Positions 52,253 to 60,477 of a stretch of DNA of 64,000 nt are shown here, piece by piece (position 1 is the first letter of the stretch; the number at the start of each line of letters is the position of its first letter). This DNA comes from EB88 sp965199135 (GTDB taxonomy: Bacteria > Acidobacteriota > Terriglobia > Terriglobales > Acidobacteriaceae). Location of the stretch: contig OZ240685.1 of NCBI GenBank assembly GCA_965199135.1, forward strand, positions 3,162,001 to 3,226,000. Reading direction: 5' to 3'. The notes beneath the pieces are model-generated. The model was given only the letters and a program-made list of their open reading frames with translations, had not been told where the DNA came from and searched no databases. The position numbers and the translations under genes are program-made.

Positions 52253-52918
52253 CTACTTACCAGCCAGCTCCGTCAATGCTTTCAGTGCGCTCTTGGAGTG
52301 CTTTCCTTTTGGCTCGGCATCCAGGTACAGCTTGTAGTTGGTGGCAGCCTCGTCGAGATGCGCTGTCTTGCGCGCGGCTTCTGCGAGGTAAAACACCGCC
52401 TCGGCATTGCCGGGACCCACCTCGGTCGCTTCCTTGAAGCGCGAGTAGGCGCCTGCAAAATCACCTTCGCCCATATAGAGCTGGCCAACGCGCACATCCT
52501 GCTTCGCGAGCTCGGGGTTGTTCACGACGTGCCCGGCACCATCGCTCGTCCGCGCGTCCCGGTTGCCCAGTACGTCGACGCCCTTGAGGCGCGAACGGCT
52601 GGAGCTTTCCGGCTCTGCATCGTTTGGGGTAGCGGCTGGCCCATCGGAGGCAGACTGATCGGCCTTCTCGGCCTCCTTTTCTGCGGCCTCCGACTGTGCT
52701 TCGGGGAAGGCGTTCGGGTCCGCACGAGGCTTCTGCGCCTGCGCCGGCGCAGCGCCTGCAGGAGGGGGGGAGCTGGTCTGGGAGTTCGTTTGGGAGCTTG
52801 TTTGGGAACTCGTCTGGGAGTTGGTCTGGGAGTTCGTCTGGGCGGGCATCGGCGCTGCAACGGAGGCGCACATCCCCAGCAGCGCCAACCCTCTCAGAAT
52901 GTTCTTTCGCTCCGCCAT
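52253..52918 (-). CDS. Exported TPR-repeat protein with 12-bp tandem-repeat linker
   Basis: 221 aa from ATG 52918, which has GGGAGG upstream; the longer frame starting at 52996 has no ribosome site. A signal peptide (NILRGLALLGMCASVAAPMPA) is followed by a low-complexity linker made of repeated QTNS/QTSS units, encoded by six 12-bp repeats, and then an Ala/Pro/Glu-rich stretch. The C-terminal 90 residues carry two or three TPR helices (VRVGQLYMGEGDFAGAYSRFKEATEVGPGNAEAVFYL, EAATNYKLYLDAEP). It probably scaffolds partners in the periplasm. Confidence 0.75.
   Translation of the reverse strand: MAERKNILRGLALLGMCASVAAPMPAQTNSQTNSQTSSQTSSQTNSQTSSPPPAGAAPAQAQKPRADPNAFPEAQSEAAEKEAEKADQSASDGPAATPNDAEPESSSRSRLKGVDVLGNRDARTSDGAGHVVNNPELAKQDVRVGQLYMGEGDFAGAYSRFKEATEVGPGNAEAVFYLAEAARKTAHLDEAATNYKLYLDAEPKGKHSKSALKALTELAGK
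52771..52842 (-). repeat. Six 12-bp tandem repeats in the TPR-protein linker
   Basis: On the plus strand the unit is AGTTCGTCTGGG with substitutions at positions 2 to 8, six copies without gaps. It encodes Gln-Thr-Asn/Ser-Ser on the minus strand. Unit number can change without breaking the frame. Confidence 0.9.
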
Positions 52919-53007
52919 CGGTCGCCTCCCACAAGCCCTCGCAACATTCTCCACTGTTGGACGCCGCGGCGCGGCGAATCGCCTCAGAATGCACACTTTT
53001 GCCCCCG

Positions 53008-53013
53008 TATACT
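53008..53013 (+). promoter_or_regulatory. Putative leaderless -10 (TATACT) of the SET-domain gene
   Basis: TATACT ends 9 nt before ATG 53023 with no ribosome site between. Confidence 0.45.
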
Positions 53014-53022
53014 GGGGCAGAT

Positions 53023-53424
53023 ATGGCCCTGATGATCCGCTCCTCTGCTATCCACGCTGCCGGCTGCTACACCACTGCGCCTATTCGAAAGGGTGCGCAT
53101 GTGGTCGAGTACACCGGACCGCGCATGCACAAGGAAACAGCGGATCTGAAGTACGAGAGCCTGCCCATGACCTACCTCTTCGGTGTGGGCGAGGGTGACC
53201 TTGTGATTGACGGCCACGGGACCGCGATGTTCCTGAACCACTCCTGCGACCCGAACTGTGAGACGGAGGAGATCGAGGGCCGGGTGTGGATCATGGCCAT
53301 CCGCAACATCAAGGCGGGGGAAGAGCTCACCTATGACTACCACCTCTACGATGGCGACCCGAACGATGCGCCCTGCTACTGCGGCGCGGCGAACTGCCGG
53401 GGATCGATGTTCTCGAACAGCTAG
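53023..53424 (+). CDS. SET-domain protein-lysine methyltransferase, post-SET type
   Basis: 133 aa from ATG 53023; the frame also extends upstream but the TATACT box fixes this start. It is a bare SET domain. The N-flank IHAAGCYTTAPIRKGAHVVEYTGPR, the AdoMet and lysine-channel motif FLNHSCDPNCE (72-80), GEELTYDYHLYDGD with the catalytic Tyr at 104 and 106, and a post-SET cysteine cluster C118, C120 and C125 in PCYCGAANC are all present. This is the H3K4-like SET family rather than the plastid Rubisco type. Possible targets are ribosomal or nucleoid proteins; none is adjacent. Confidence 0.88.
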   Translation: MALMIRSSAIHAAGCYTTAPIRKGAHVVEYTGPRMHKETADLKYESLPMTYLFGVGEGDLVIDGHGTAMFLNHSCDPNCETEEIEGRVWIMAIRNIKAGEELTYDYHLYDGDPNDAPCYCGAANCRGSMFSNS

Positions 53425-53467
53425 AAACCGGGACCTGCCATGCTTCCAGCTGCTCGGCAGGAGACAA

Positions 53468-53497
53468 CCGCAGATCCTTCGCTGCGCCCAGGGTGAC
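53468..53497 (-). repeat. Dispersed 30-nt intergenic repeat, copy C
   Basis: Read on the minus strand: GTCACCCTGGGC, then the core GCAGCGAAGGATCTGCGG. It lies between the SET gene and dnaX. Confidence 0.65.
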
Positions 53498-53579
53498 ACC
53501 TCCCGGTGAGCGATCCCGGGGAAACGACCCAGGACCCGCCACGAACTGGCCGCGACCCGCGCAGGGGGTCTTCGGCCTC

Positions 53580-53585
53580 TAAAAT
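53580..53585 (+). promoter_or_regulatory. Putative leaderless -10 (TAAAAT) of dnaX
   Basis: TAAAAT ends 8 nt before ATG 53594, with no clear ribosome site (GAAGACAG between). Confidence 0.4.
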
Positions 53586-53593
53586 GAAGACAG

Positions 53594-55666
53594 ATGGCGT
53601 ATCAGGTGTTAGCTCGCAAGTATCGCCCACAGCGTTTCTCTGACGTCGTGGGCCAGGACCACGTGACCCGCACACTCGGCCATGCGCTCGAGCAGGGCCG
53701 CATCGCGCATGGGTATATCTTTTCCGGCCACCGCGGCATCGGCAAGACCACGATCGCACGCATTCTCGCGATGGCGCTCAACTGCCGCCGGACGATCGGC
53801 ACGGCAGAGCGGCCGACCTACGAGCCCTGCGGCACCTGCGAAAGCTGCGAGGAAGTACGCGCGGGCAATGCAGTCGACGTAATCGAGATCGACGCGGCGA
53901 CGAACCGTGGCATCGACGAAATCCGCGAGCTGCGCGACGCGGCGCGCTACCGCCCGGCGCGCGACCGGTACAAGATCTACATCCTCGACGAAGCGCACCA
54001 GATCACCGATGCCGCGTTCAACGCCCTGCTGAAGACCCTCGAGGAGCCACCTGACCACGTGGTCTTCATGATGGCGACCACGCAGCCCGAAGACATCCTC
54101 CAGACGATTCGCTCGCGGTGCCAGCATTTCTCGTTCCACGCGGTGAAGTTCGACGCGATCCTCGAGCAGCTGCGGACCATCGCTGCCGACGAACAGGTGA
54201 CGGCGGAAGACGAGGCGCTTGCGCTGCTGGCCGAGGCCGGCGACGGCTCGATGCGCGACGCGCTCTCGATCATGGACCAGGCGATTGCCTCGGCGCCGGT
54301 CGAAGAGGGGCGCCCGGTACTCGGGTCGGCGGAGATCCGCGAGCTGATGGGCTCGATGCCGAACGCCGTGTTTGCGAGGCTGCTCGAGTCGGTGAGCGAG
54401 AACAACTCCGCTGCGGTGCTCGCGGAGCTCGACCGGCTGCTCGCCAATGGCAACAGTGCCTCGCAGATCGCCCGGCAGTTTGTGCGCTACCTGCGCAATG
54501 CGTTGATGGCCAAGATCGGCGGCGAAGGGACGGAGCTCTTGCAGATCTCTCCCGACGAGCGGGCACGGGTCGCGGGTACCGCGCTGCTCTTCGGCGAAGA
54601 AGAACTCACACGCTTCCTGCAGATCATGCTGCGCACCTTTGACGAGCTGAACTACCGGCAGGAACAGCGCTTTCATCTTGAGTTGGGTGTGTTGAAGCTG
54701 GTGCACCTGCAGCGGCTGCTCCCTGTGGAGGAGTTGCTGACGCAGCTTGGGAGTGGGCGCCCGGCGCCTCCCTCGCCGGCGCGCGGGGGAGCTCCCCCGG
54801 CCGCGGCGACGGCCCCAGCCCGCGCGGCAGCGTCCCCGGCGCAGGCGAAACCCGCGGCCTCGCCTGCGCCAGCCACAGCAGCCCCGGCGTTCTCCCCCTT
54901 TGAGCGAGATGCACAGCGAAAGGTCCAACCTGCAGCGCCCGCCACTCGTCCCGTGGCGGCAAAGCCGGAGGCCTCGGCCACTCCCGGCAGCGTGGGCGTG
55001 GCGGAAGCACCAGCGCCGGCGCCCCCGGCTGAGCCGCTGAGAGCGGAGGTCCGGATCGCGCCGGCAATGGCTGTCGCCGCACCGGAACTCCAGGCGCCGG
55101 CGACGCTGGCCGTCTCTCCGGAACCCGCGACCCCGAGCCCTGCAGAAGAGCAGTTCCAGTCGGCGGCCCAGCCAGAGCCTGCGGCAATGCCTGCAGCTTC
55201 GCCGTTCCGCGAGCCACCGGCCGCCCCCGCGCCAGGGATCGCGAAAGCAAGCGCCACGCTTGCACCCGGCAGCACGCTCGATCTCGATGGCATGCGGGAA
55301 GCCGCCTGCGCCGCGCTCGAGAAGGCGGGCCAGCAGACCGCGGCCACGCTGCTCGGCGCCGGTTCGTGGACAGAGACGCCGGAGGGCATCCGGGTCGAGG
55401 TCGGCGCCAAGAAGACGATGCTCGGTCTCACCATGAACGCCGAGGCGGAGAAGATCGTCCGCGCCGCTGTGCGGCCATTTGCCGGGCAGCCGCCGCGTCC
55501 TATTCAGTGGGTCCCGGGGGAGGGTGGTGCCGCGCCATCGACACCACGTGCACCTACAACCGGCAGTGTGCAGGCTTTGGCGCTGGGGAACCCGCTGGTG
55601 CAGCAGGCGAAGGCACTTTTTCAGGCCGAGGTCCGCAGTGTTGTGGACCTGCGCGGCAAACGCTAG
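53594..55666 (+). CDS. dnaX: DNA polymerase III subunit gamma/tau
   Basis: 690 aa. It is the clamp-loader ATPase. The AAA+ domain (1-230) has Walker A GHRGIGKTTIAR near 45, four zinc-binding cysteines in LNCRRT and PCGTCESC, and Walker B ILDEAHQIT with the sensor in VFMMATTQPEDI. Domain III (about 240-370) ends in LRTFDELNYRQEQRFHLELGVLKLVHL. A long Ala/Pro linker of about 190 residues follows, then a C-terminal domain (LDLDGMREAACAALEKAGQQTAATLLG). No A-rich slippery heptamer was seen, so a shorter gamma product by frameshift is not indicated. It leads dnaX-ybaB-recR. Confidence 0.96.
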   Translation: MAYQVLARKYRPQRFSDVVGQDHVTRTLGHALEQGRIAHGYIFSGHRGIGKTTIARILAMALNCRRTIGTAERPTYEPCGTCESCEEVRAGNAVDVIEIDAATNRGIDEIRELRDAARYRPARDRYKIYILDEAHQITDAAFNALLKTLEEPPDHVVFMMATTQPEDILQTIRSRCQHFSFHAVKFDAILEQLRTIAADEQVTAEDEALALLAEAGDGSMRDALSIMDQAIASAPVEEGRPVLGSAEIRELMGSMPNAVFARLLESVSENNSAAVLAELDRLLANGNSASQIARQFVRYLRNALMAKIGGEGTELLQISPDERARVAGTALLFGEEELTRFLQIMLRTFDELNYRQEQRFHLELGVLKLVHLQRLLPVEELLTQLGSGRPAPPSPARGGAPPAAATAPARAAASPAQAKPAASPAPATAAPAFSPFERDAQRKVQPAAPATRPVAAKPEASATPGSVGVAEAPAPAPPAEPLRAEVRIAPAMAVAAPELQAPATLAVSPEPATPSPAEEQFQSAAQPEPAAMPAASPFREPPAAPAPGIAKASATLAPGSTLDLDGMREAACAALEKAGQQTAATLLGAGSWTETPEGIRVEVGAKKTMLGLTMNAEAEKIVRAAVRPFAGQPPRPIQWVPGEGGAAPSTPRAPTTGSVQALALGNPLVQQAKALFQAEVRSVVDLRGKR

Positions 55667-55686
55667 AAACCGAGAGGACAACGCAG

Positions 55687-56013
55687 ATGGACATGAACAA
55701 TATGGAAGCGATGCTCGCGCAGGCAAAGCAGATGAGCGATGCCGCGAGCGAGCAGATGAGCCGGATCACGGTGGAGGGCTCGGCGGGCGGAGGCGCCGTG
55801 CGGGTGCGCATGAGCGGCAAGAAAGAGTGCCTGGGCGTCACGCTCGATCCGTCGGTGCTCGGCGCTTTCGGCAGCTCCGCAGACGACCTGCAGATGCTCG
55901 AAGACCTTCTGCGTGCCGCCTTCAACGATGCGGGACGCCGGGCGGACGAAGCCGCGGGCGGCAGCATGGCCTCGATGCTCGGCGGCCTCGGTCTCCCCGA
56001 GGGCCTGCTGTAA
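55687..56013 (+). CDS. YbaB/EbfC nucleoid-associated protein
   Basis: 108 aa from ATG 55687, with GAGAGGA 10 nt upstream. The family binds DNA as a tweezer-shaped dimer and is usually between dnaX and recR, as here. A helical start (MNNMEAMLAQAKQMSDAASEQM) is followed by the strand pair ITVEGSAGGGAVRVRMSGKKECLGVTLDPSVL and a C-terminal helix LQMLEDLLRAAFNDAGRRADE. It begins 20 nt after dnaX. Confidence 0.95.
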   Translation: MDMNNMEAMLAQAKQMSDAASEQMSRITVEGSAGGGAVRVRMSGKKECLGVTLDPSVLGAFGSSADDLQMLEDLLRAAFNDAGRRADEAAGGSMASMLGGLGLPEGLL

Positions 56014-56062
56014 GCTCCGCCACGCATCCCACCACTGCTGTCGTCCTGAGGAGTTCCCTGCC

Positions 56063-56692
56063 ATGCCGCCGCGTTTTGCCGAACCCATGTCGCGCCTCAT
56101 CGCGGAGCTGCGCAAGCTGCCGGGCGTCGGCGCCAAGTCCGCACAGCGGTATGCCTTTCACATCCTGCGCTCGAGCCATGACGACGCCACGGCGCTCGCG
56201 GACGCGGTGCGGGCCCTCAAACGGGAGCTTCGCCTCTGCTCGATCTGCAACAACGTAACGGACGTGGACCCCTGCGTCTTCTGCGACAGCCCCACGCGGG
56301 ATGGCCGGCAGGTATGCGTCGTCGAAGAGCCCACCAGCATTGATGCGATCGAGCGCACGCGGTCCTACAACGGCGTGTACCACGTGCTGCATGGCACACT
56401 CTCGCCGCTGCACGGGGTAGGCCCGGAGCATCTGCGCACGACGAATCTCGTCGCGCGGGTCCGCCAGGGCGATGTGGATGAGGTGATTGTCGCGACCTCG
56501 CCAACGATCGAAGGGGAGGCGACCGCAGGCTACCTGGCAGAGCTGCTTCGGGGCGCACTGCACGGCCAGGAGAGTGGCCATGGTCCTCTGAGGATCACGC
56601 GTATCGCCACGGGCGTCCCCGCGGGCAGCGACCTCGAGTATGCGGACGAGGTCTCCATGGCCCGTTCTCTCGAGGGGCGGAGGGAGTTGTGA
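56063..56692 (+). CDS. recR: Recombination protein RecR
   Basis: 209 aa from ATG 56063, with a GAGGAG ribosome site 9 nt upstream. RecR loads RecA with RecF and RecO. The helix-hairpin-helix LRKLPGVGAKSAQRYAFHIL is at the N-terminus, the zinc-finger cysteines lie in CSICNNVTDVDPCVFC, and the Toprim domain follows from VCVVEEPTSIDAIERTRSY to TPTIEGEATAGYL-like SPTIEGEATAGYLAELL. The end helix YADEVSMARSLEGR completes the family length. Third gene after dnaX and ybaB. Confidence 0.97.
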   Translation: MPPRFAEPMSRLIAELRKLPGVGAKSAQRYAFHILRSSHDDATALADAVRALKRELRLCSICNNVTDVDPCVFCDSPTRDGRQVCVVEEPTSIDAIERTRSYNGVYHVLHGTLSPLHGVGPEHLRTTNLVARVRQGDVDEVIVATSPTIEGEATAGYLAELLRGALHGQESGHGPLRITRIATGVPAGSDLEYADEVSMARSLEGRREL

Positions 56693-56750
56693 GAGGGAGC
56701 TACGGGAGAGTGTTGCGATCGTCCTCGCCGCTGCGTCCTAAGAGTTGATC

Positions 56751-57122
56751 CTAGGAGCGCAAGCGGGCGAGGAGATCCTGCGGGTGGACTGGCTTGGCCA
56801 GGATTTCGAACTCGTGTCCCTGAACACGTGCGCGGTCCAGGAGGTCAGCGGTTGCTGCTTGTCCGGAGAATAGAAGGATCTTGCAGGACGGGAGCATGCC
56901 ACGGATCTTGATGGCAGCGTCGATGCCATTGAGGTCCGTCATGATTACATCCGAGATCACCATATCGGGTTGAAGGGTTCTTGCGGTCTCCACTGCCTTT
57001 TCGCCGCTGTAGACGGCGGTCGCCTGGAAGCCACTCTGATTGAGGATGATCGCCAACGTGTCCGCGATGACCCGCTCATCATCAGCCACCAGCACTTTGG
57101 GCTTAGCCGAAGTTTCTTGCAT
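56751..57122 (-). CDS. Stand-alone response-regulator receiver protein
   Basis: 123 aa single REC domain. Phospho-acceptor Asp58 lies in VISDVIM, the acidic pair is ADDE at 13-16, and Lys110 is in ILAKP. A T/S switch residue precedes GQAATADLL. It has no output domain, so it likely acts in a phosphorelay or on a separate partner kinase. The TTTACAAAGGAG before the ATG supplies a ribosome site (AAAGGAG). It is divergent from the ABC importer genes and not next to the kinase cluster 3.6 kb away. Confidence 0.9.
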   Translation of the reverse strand: MQETSAKPKVLVADDERVIADTLAIILNQSGFQATAVYSGEKAVETARTLQPDMVISDVIMTDLNGIDAAIKIRGMLPSCKILLFSGQAATADLLDRARVQGHEFEILAKPVHPQDLLARLRS

Positions 57123-57367
57123 GCGCTCCTTTGTAAACCTGAACCAACGAGACCGGCGAACGATGCCACCTGCTTAGACGTGTGGCTCGGCGCGCCGGAC
57201 TCCGTTTTCTGGAAGAAGTGACAGTTTCCTTCGCAATGATACGCTTGCTTGAACGTGTGCGCTTTCCCTCTATCAAACCTCCTGGTGTAAGACTGGCTGC
57301 GTAGCGCAAGGCGCAGCCGCCCTTCTGGGCTTGCCCTGAACCTTGCCGCGATTGGAGCGCCCGTGTA

Positions 57368-58726
57368 ATGCCTGAAGAAGCGATCATCCGCGCTGCAAAG
57401 ATCGAAAAGTACTACGCACAACCCAGTGAGAACCGCATCCAGGTGATCGCGCCGACGGACCTGTCGATCATTGCCGGCGAGATCGTCGCCCTGCTGGGAC
57501 CATCGGGCTCAGGCAAGTCGACTCTGTTGCGCATGCTCGCCGGCCTCTCGAAACCCTCTGGCGGAGAGGTGTTCTGGCATGGCAAGCCGATCCAGTCACA
57601 GACTATTAATGTATCGATCGTTTTCCAGAGCTTCGCGCTCTTTCCCTGGCTGACCGTTCTTGAGAACGTCGAGGCGCCGCTGAAGGCCCGCGGCATGGCA
57701 CCGAAGGAGCGCAGTGAACGCGCCCACGCCATCCTCGACACCGTGGGTCTCGACGGCTTCCAGAGCGCGTACCCAAAGGAACTCTCAGGCGGTATGCGGC
57801 AGAGGGTCGGCTTCGCGCGCGCCCTGGTGGTCGAGCCCGAAGTGCTCTTCATGGATGAACCCTTCTCGGCGCTCGACGTGCTGACGGCGGAGAACCTGCG
57901 CTCGGAACTGCTGGAGCTGTGGGAGAAGAAGACGATCCCGACCGAGGCTGTCTTCATCGTGACGCACAATATCGAGGAAGCCGTGCTGCTGGCAGACCGG
58001 ATCATCGTGCTCGGACGCAATCCCGGTCATGTGCGCACGGACTTCAAGGTCACCCTGAGCCATCCGCGCGATCGCAAGAGTGTTCCCTTCACGCAGCTGG
58101 TCGACTATATCTACAAGGTGCTGACCCGACCGGACGTCACGCCGGAGGTGCCGCGGCTCGAGGCCGGGCGCCCGGTACGCGACCAGCGCCAGATGCACTA
58201 TGAAATGCTGCCGCACGCGCGGCCAGGCGGCATCGCCGGCCTGCTTGAAATGATCATCGACATGAGCGACACGGCCGGCCGCGCCGATATCTACCGCCTG
58301 GCCGATGAGCTTGCCTTTGAGATCGATGACCTCCTGCCGATCGTTGACGCAGCCCAGCTGCTGCGCTTCCTGACGGTCGAGGAGGGCGATGTGGCCATCA
58401 CGCCCGAGGGCCGGACCTTTGCGGAGTCGGAGATCCTGACGCAGAAGGACCTGTTCCGCAAGGCTGCGACCGAGCACGTGTTGCTGCTCCGGCAGATCAC
58501 GCGAGCGCTCGACAACAAGCGCGACCATACCGTGCCCGAAGAGTTCTTTCTCGACATGCTGGATGAGCAGTTCTCTGACGAAGAAACCCAGCGCCAGCTG
58601 GAAACAGCGATCAACTGGGGACGCTACGCGGAGTTGTTTGACTTCGACAGCAGCCGTCGCCGGTTCATCCTGCCCGAGGAAGAGGAAGAGGAAGAAGAGG
58701 AGACAAGCGAGGCAGGCGCGGAATGA
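57368..58726 (+). CDS. ABC importer ATPase (nitrate/sulfonate/taurine type) with C-terminal AAA-associated domain
   Basis: 452 aa. The N-terminal ABC domain (1-240) has Walker A GPSGSGKST at about 44-52, the signature LSGGMRQRVGFARAL, Walker B VLFMDEPFSALD and the switch THNIEEAVLLADRI. After a basic linker, an AAA-associated C-terminal domain (about 280-430, LLEMIIDMSDTAGRADIYRLADELAFEIDDLLPI) likely senses a regulator or nucleotide. The tail is nine or so glutamates. The stop overlaps the permease start by 4 nt. No substrate-binding protein gene is adjacent. Confidence 0.92.
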   Translation: MPEEAIIRAAKIEKYYAQPSENRIQVIAPTDLSIIAGEIVALLGPSGSGKSTLLRMLAGLSKPSGGEVFWHGKPIQSQTINVSIVFQSFALFPWLTVLENVEAPLKARGMAPKERSERAHAILDTVGLDGFQSAYPKELSGGMRQRVGFARALVVEPEVLFMDEPFSALDVLTAENLRSELLELWEKKTIPTEAVFIVTHNIEEAVLLADRIIVLGRNPGHVRTDFKVTLSHPRDRKSVPFTQLVDYIYKVLTRPDVTPEVPRLEAGRPVRDQRQMHYEMLPHARPGGIAGLLEMIIDMSDTAGRADIYRLADELAFEIDDLLPIVDAAQLLRFLTVEEGDVAITPEGRTFAESEILTQKDLFRKAATEHVLLLRQITRALDNKRDHTVPEEFFLDMLDEQFSDEETQRQLETAINWGRYAELFDFDSSRRRFILPEEEEEEEEETSEAGAE

Positions 58727-60477
58727 GTGAAGACGCAAGGGCACCCCGGCTTCTCTTCTCCCGGGTGCAGCTCATCACACGGACCTGGCCCGTGGTCCTG
58801 GATCTCGGGATCGGCGCGGCCCTGCTGGCAATCTTCTACGGCATCATCCTGATCGCACGCTACTGGGCGGGGACCGCGGTACCGGAGACTGCCATCTCGC
58901 TTGCACCGGGCAGCCTGCCGAAGTACGCCTTCTACTCGGTAACACGCATCTTCGCCGCCTATCTCCTCTCGCTGACCTTTGCCATCGCCTATGGCTATCT
59001 CGCCGCGTACAACAAGCGCGCCGAAGCCTTCCTGATCGCCACGCTCGACATCCTGCAATCGATCCCGGTGATGTCGTTTCTGCCGCCAGTGATCCTGGCG
59101 ATGATTGCGCTGATCCCTGCGCACCAGATGGGCATCGAGCTGGGCTGTGTGGTGGTGATCTTCACCGGCATGGTCTGGAACATGGCCTTCTCGTTCTATG
59201 CCTCGCTCAAGGCGATCCCGCGTGAGCTACAGGAGGCCTGTCGCATCAACCGGTTCTCCCCGCTGCAGCGGGCGTTGCAGCTGGAGCTGCCCTTTGCCGC
59301 GATCGGCCTGGTGTGGAACTCGATGATTTCGGTAGCGAACGGCTGGTTCACGCTGATGATCTGCGAGATGTTCAACCTGGGACCTCGCAATTTTCGCCTT
59401 CCGGGGCTCGGCTCGTATCTGGCAACCGCGGCATCCGACGGCAACAACCACGCCATGCTGCTGGGGCTGACCACCGTGGTCGCGATCATCATCGCGACCG
59501 ATCAGCTGATCTGGCGCCCGGCAATTGCCTGGTCCGATAAATTCAAGTTCGAGAATGTGGAGAGCGCCAACCAGGCGCGGTCGCCCATCCTTGATCTCCT
59601 GCGCCGCTCCACGTTCATCGCGCGTATCGGGGAGTACACGATCGAGCCCCTCACGGAGCGCGTCTATGGCCGGCTGGCACGCGACGAGCAGAAGCGCGCC
59701 GCCGTGATGGCCGACCCCGAGAGCGGCCGCAGCTCCGGCCTCGCAACCGCCGTGCTCGGGACATTCCTGCTGCTGCTCGCAAGCGCCGTGGCGTGGAAGG
59801 CTTCGCTGCTCCTGCGGCACCTGCCGCTGGCCGAGTATGGAACGCTGCTGTTTGCGGCGGGTGCAACGTTTTTGCGGGTGATCGTGGCCTTGACGCTCGC
59901 GGCGGCGTGGACCATCCCGGTCGGCGTGATGATCGGCTTCAGTCCTCGACTGGCCAGGATCGCGCAGCCGCTGGCGCAGATAGCGGCCAGCTTTCCGGCC
60001 AGCGCACTGTTCCCCCTGATCGTCGTCGCGCTGCTTCATACCGGCGCCGGGCTCGGATTCAGCGCCGTGGTGCTGATGATGCTGGCGACGCAGTGGTACA
60101 TCTTCTTCAACGTGATCGCGGGCGCCATGGCGATCCCGTCCGACCTGAAGGAGGTGTCAAGCCTGTTTCATTTCACCCGTGCGCAGCGCTGGCAGACGGT
60201 GATCCTGCCGGGCATCTTCCCTTACCTCATCACCGGGCTGGTCACGGCCTCGGGGGGTGCGTGGAATGCATCGATCCTGGCCGAGTATTTCAAGCTCCAT
60301 AACCAGACCCTGAGCACCGTGGGGCTGGGTGCGCAGATCGACCATGCAGGCGATACCGGCGCGTTCGCAACGCTGCTGATGGCGACGATCATCATGGCGA
60401 TCATCGTAGTCACGATCAACCGGCTCCTTTGGCGCCCCCTGAATAAGCTGGCTGAGACCAAGTACCGGCTGGACTAA
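58723..60477 (+). CDS. ABC importer permease with two fused BPD domains
   Basis: 584 aa with about twelve helices in two halves. Each half contains an EAA loop: LQEACRINRFSPLQRALQLELP near residue 170-190 and LKEVSSLFHFTRAQRWQTVILPG near 475-500. The fused halves make one complete transport channel for the preceding ATPase. The taurine/nitrate-type similarity (CUT of SsuC/TauC) suggests an organic sulfonate, nitrate or bicarbonate-like solute but does not prove it. It overlaps the ATPase stop (ATGA). Confidence 0.9.
   Translation: MSEDARAPRLLFSRVQLITRTWPVVLDLGIGAALLAIFYGIILIARYWAGTAVPETAISLAPGSLPKYAFYSVTRIFAAYLLSLTFAIAYGYLAAYNKRAEAFLIATLDILQSIPVMSFLPPVILAMIALIPAHQMGIELGCVVVIFTGMVWNMAFSFYASLKAIPRELQEACRINRFSPLQRALQLELPFAAIGLVWNSMISVANGWFTLMICEMFNLGPRNFRLPGLGSYLATAASDGNNHAMLLGLTTVVAIIIATDQLIWRPAIAWSDKFKFENVESANQARSPILDLLRRSTFIARIGEYTIEPLTERVYGRLARDEQKRAAVMADPESGRSSGLATAVLGTFLLLLASAVAWKASLLLRHLPLAEYGTLLFAAGATFLRVIVALTLAAAWTIPVGVMIGFSPRLARIAQPLAQIAASFPASALFPLIVVALLHTGAGLGFSAVVLMMLATQWYIFFNVIAGAMAIPSDLKEVSSLFHFTRAQRWQTVILPGIFPYLITGLVTASGGAWNASILAEYFKLHNQTLSTVGLGAQIDHAGDTGAFATLLMATIIMAIIVVTINRLLWRPLNKLAETKYRLD

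Noticed and set aside
52761..52770. Run of seven Gs as a phase-variable tract in the TPR gene
   Set aside because: It is only seven bases and encodes a Pro-rich stretch in frame. No ON/OFF contingency structure is evident; the 12-bp repeat is the better length-variation candidate.
53594..55666. Programmed frameshift in dnaX producing a gamma form
   Set aside because: No A-rich slippery heptamer was found by eye in this GC-rich gene. A long Ala/Pro linker is an ordinary feature.
53609..55726. 705-codon open frame on the minus strand opposite dnaX
   Set aside because: It is the shadow of a GC-rich gene with G/C third positions. It is antisense to dnaX, has no domain signature and is rich in Arg and Gly.
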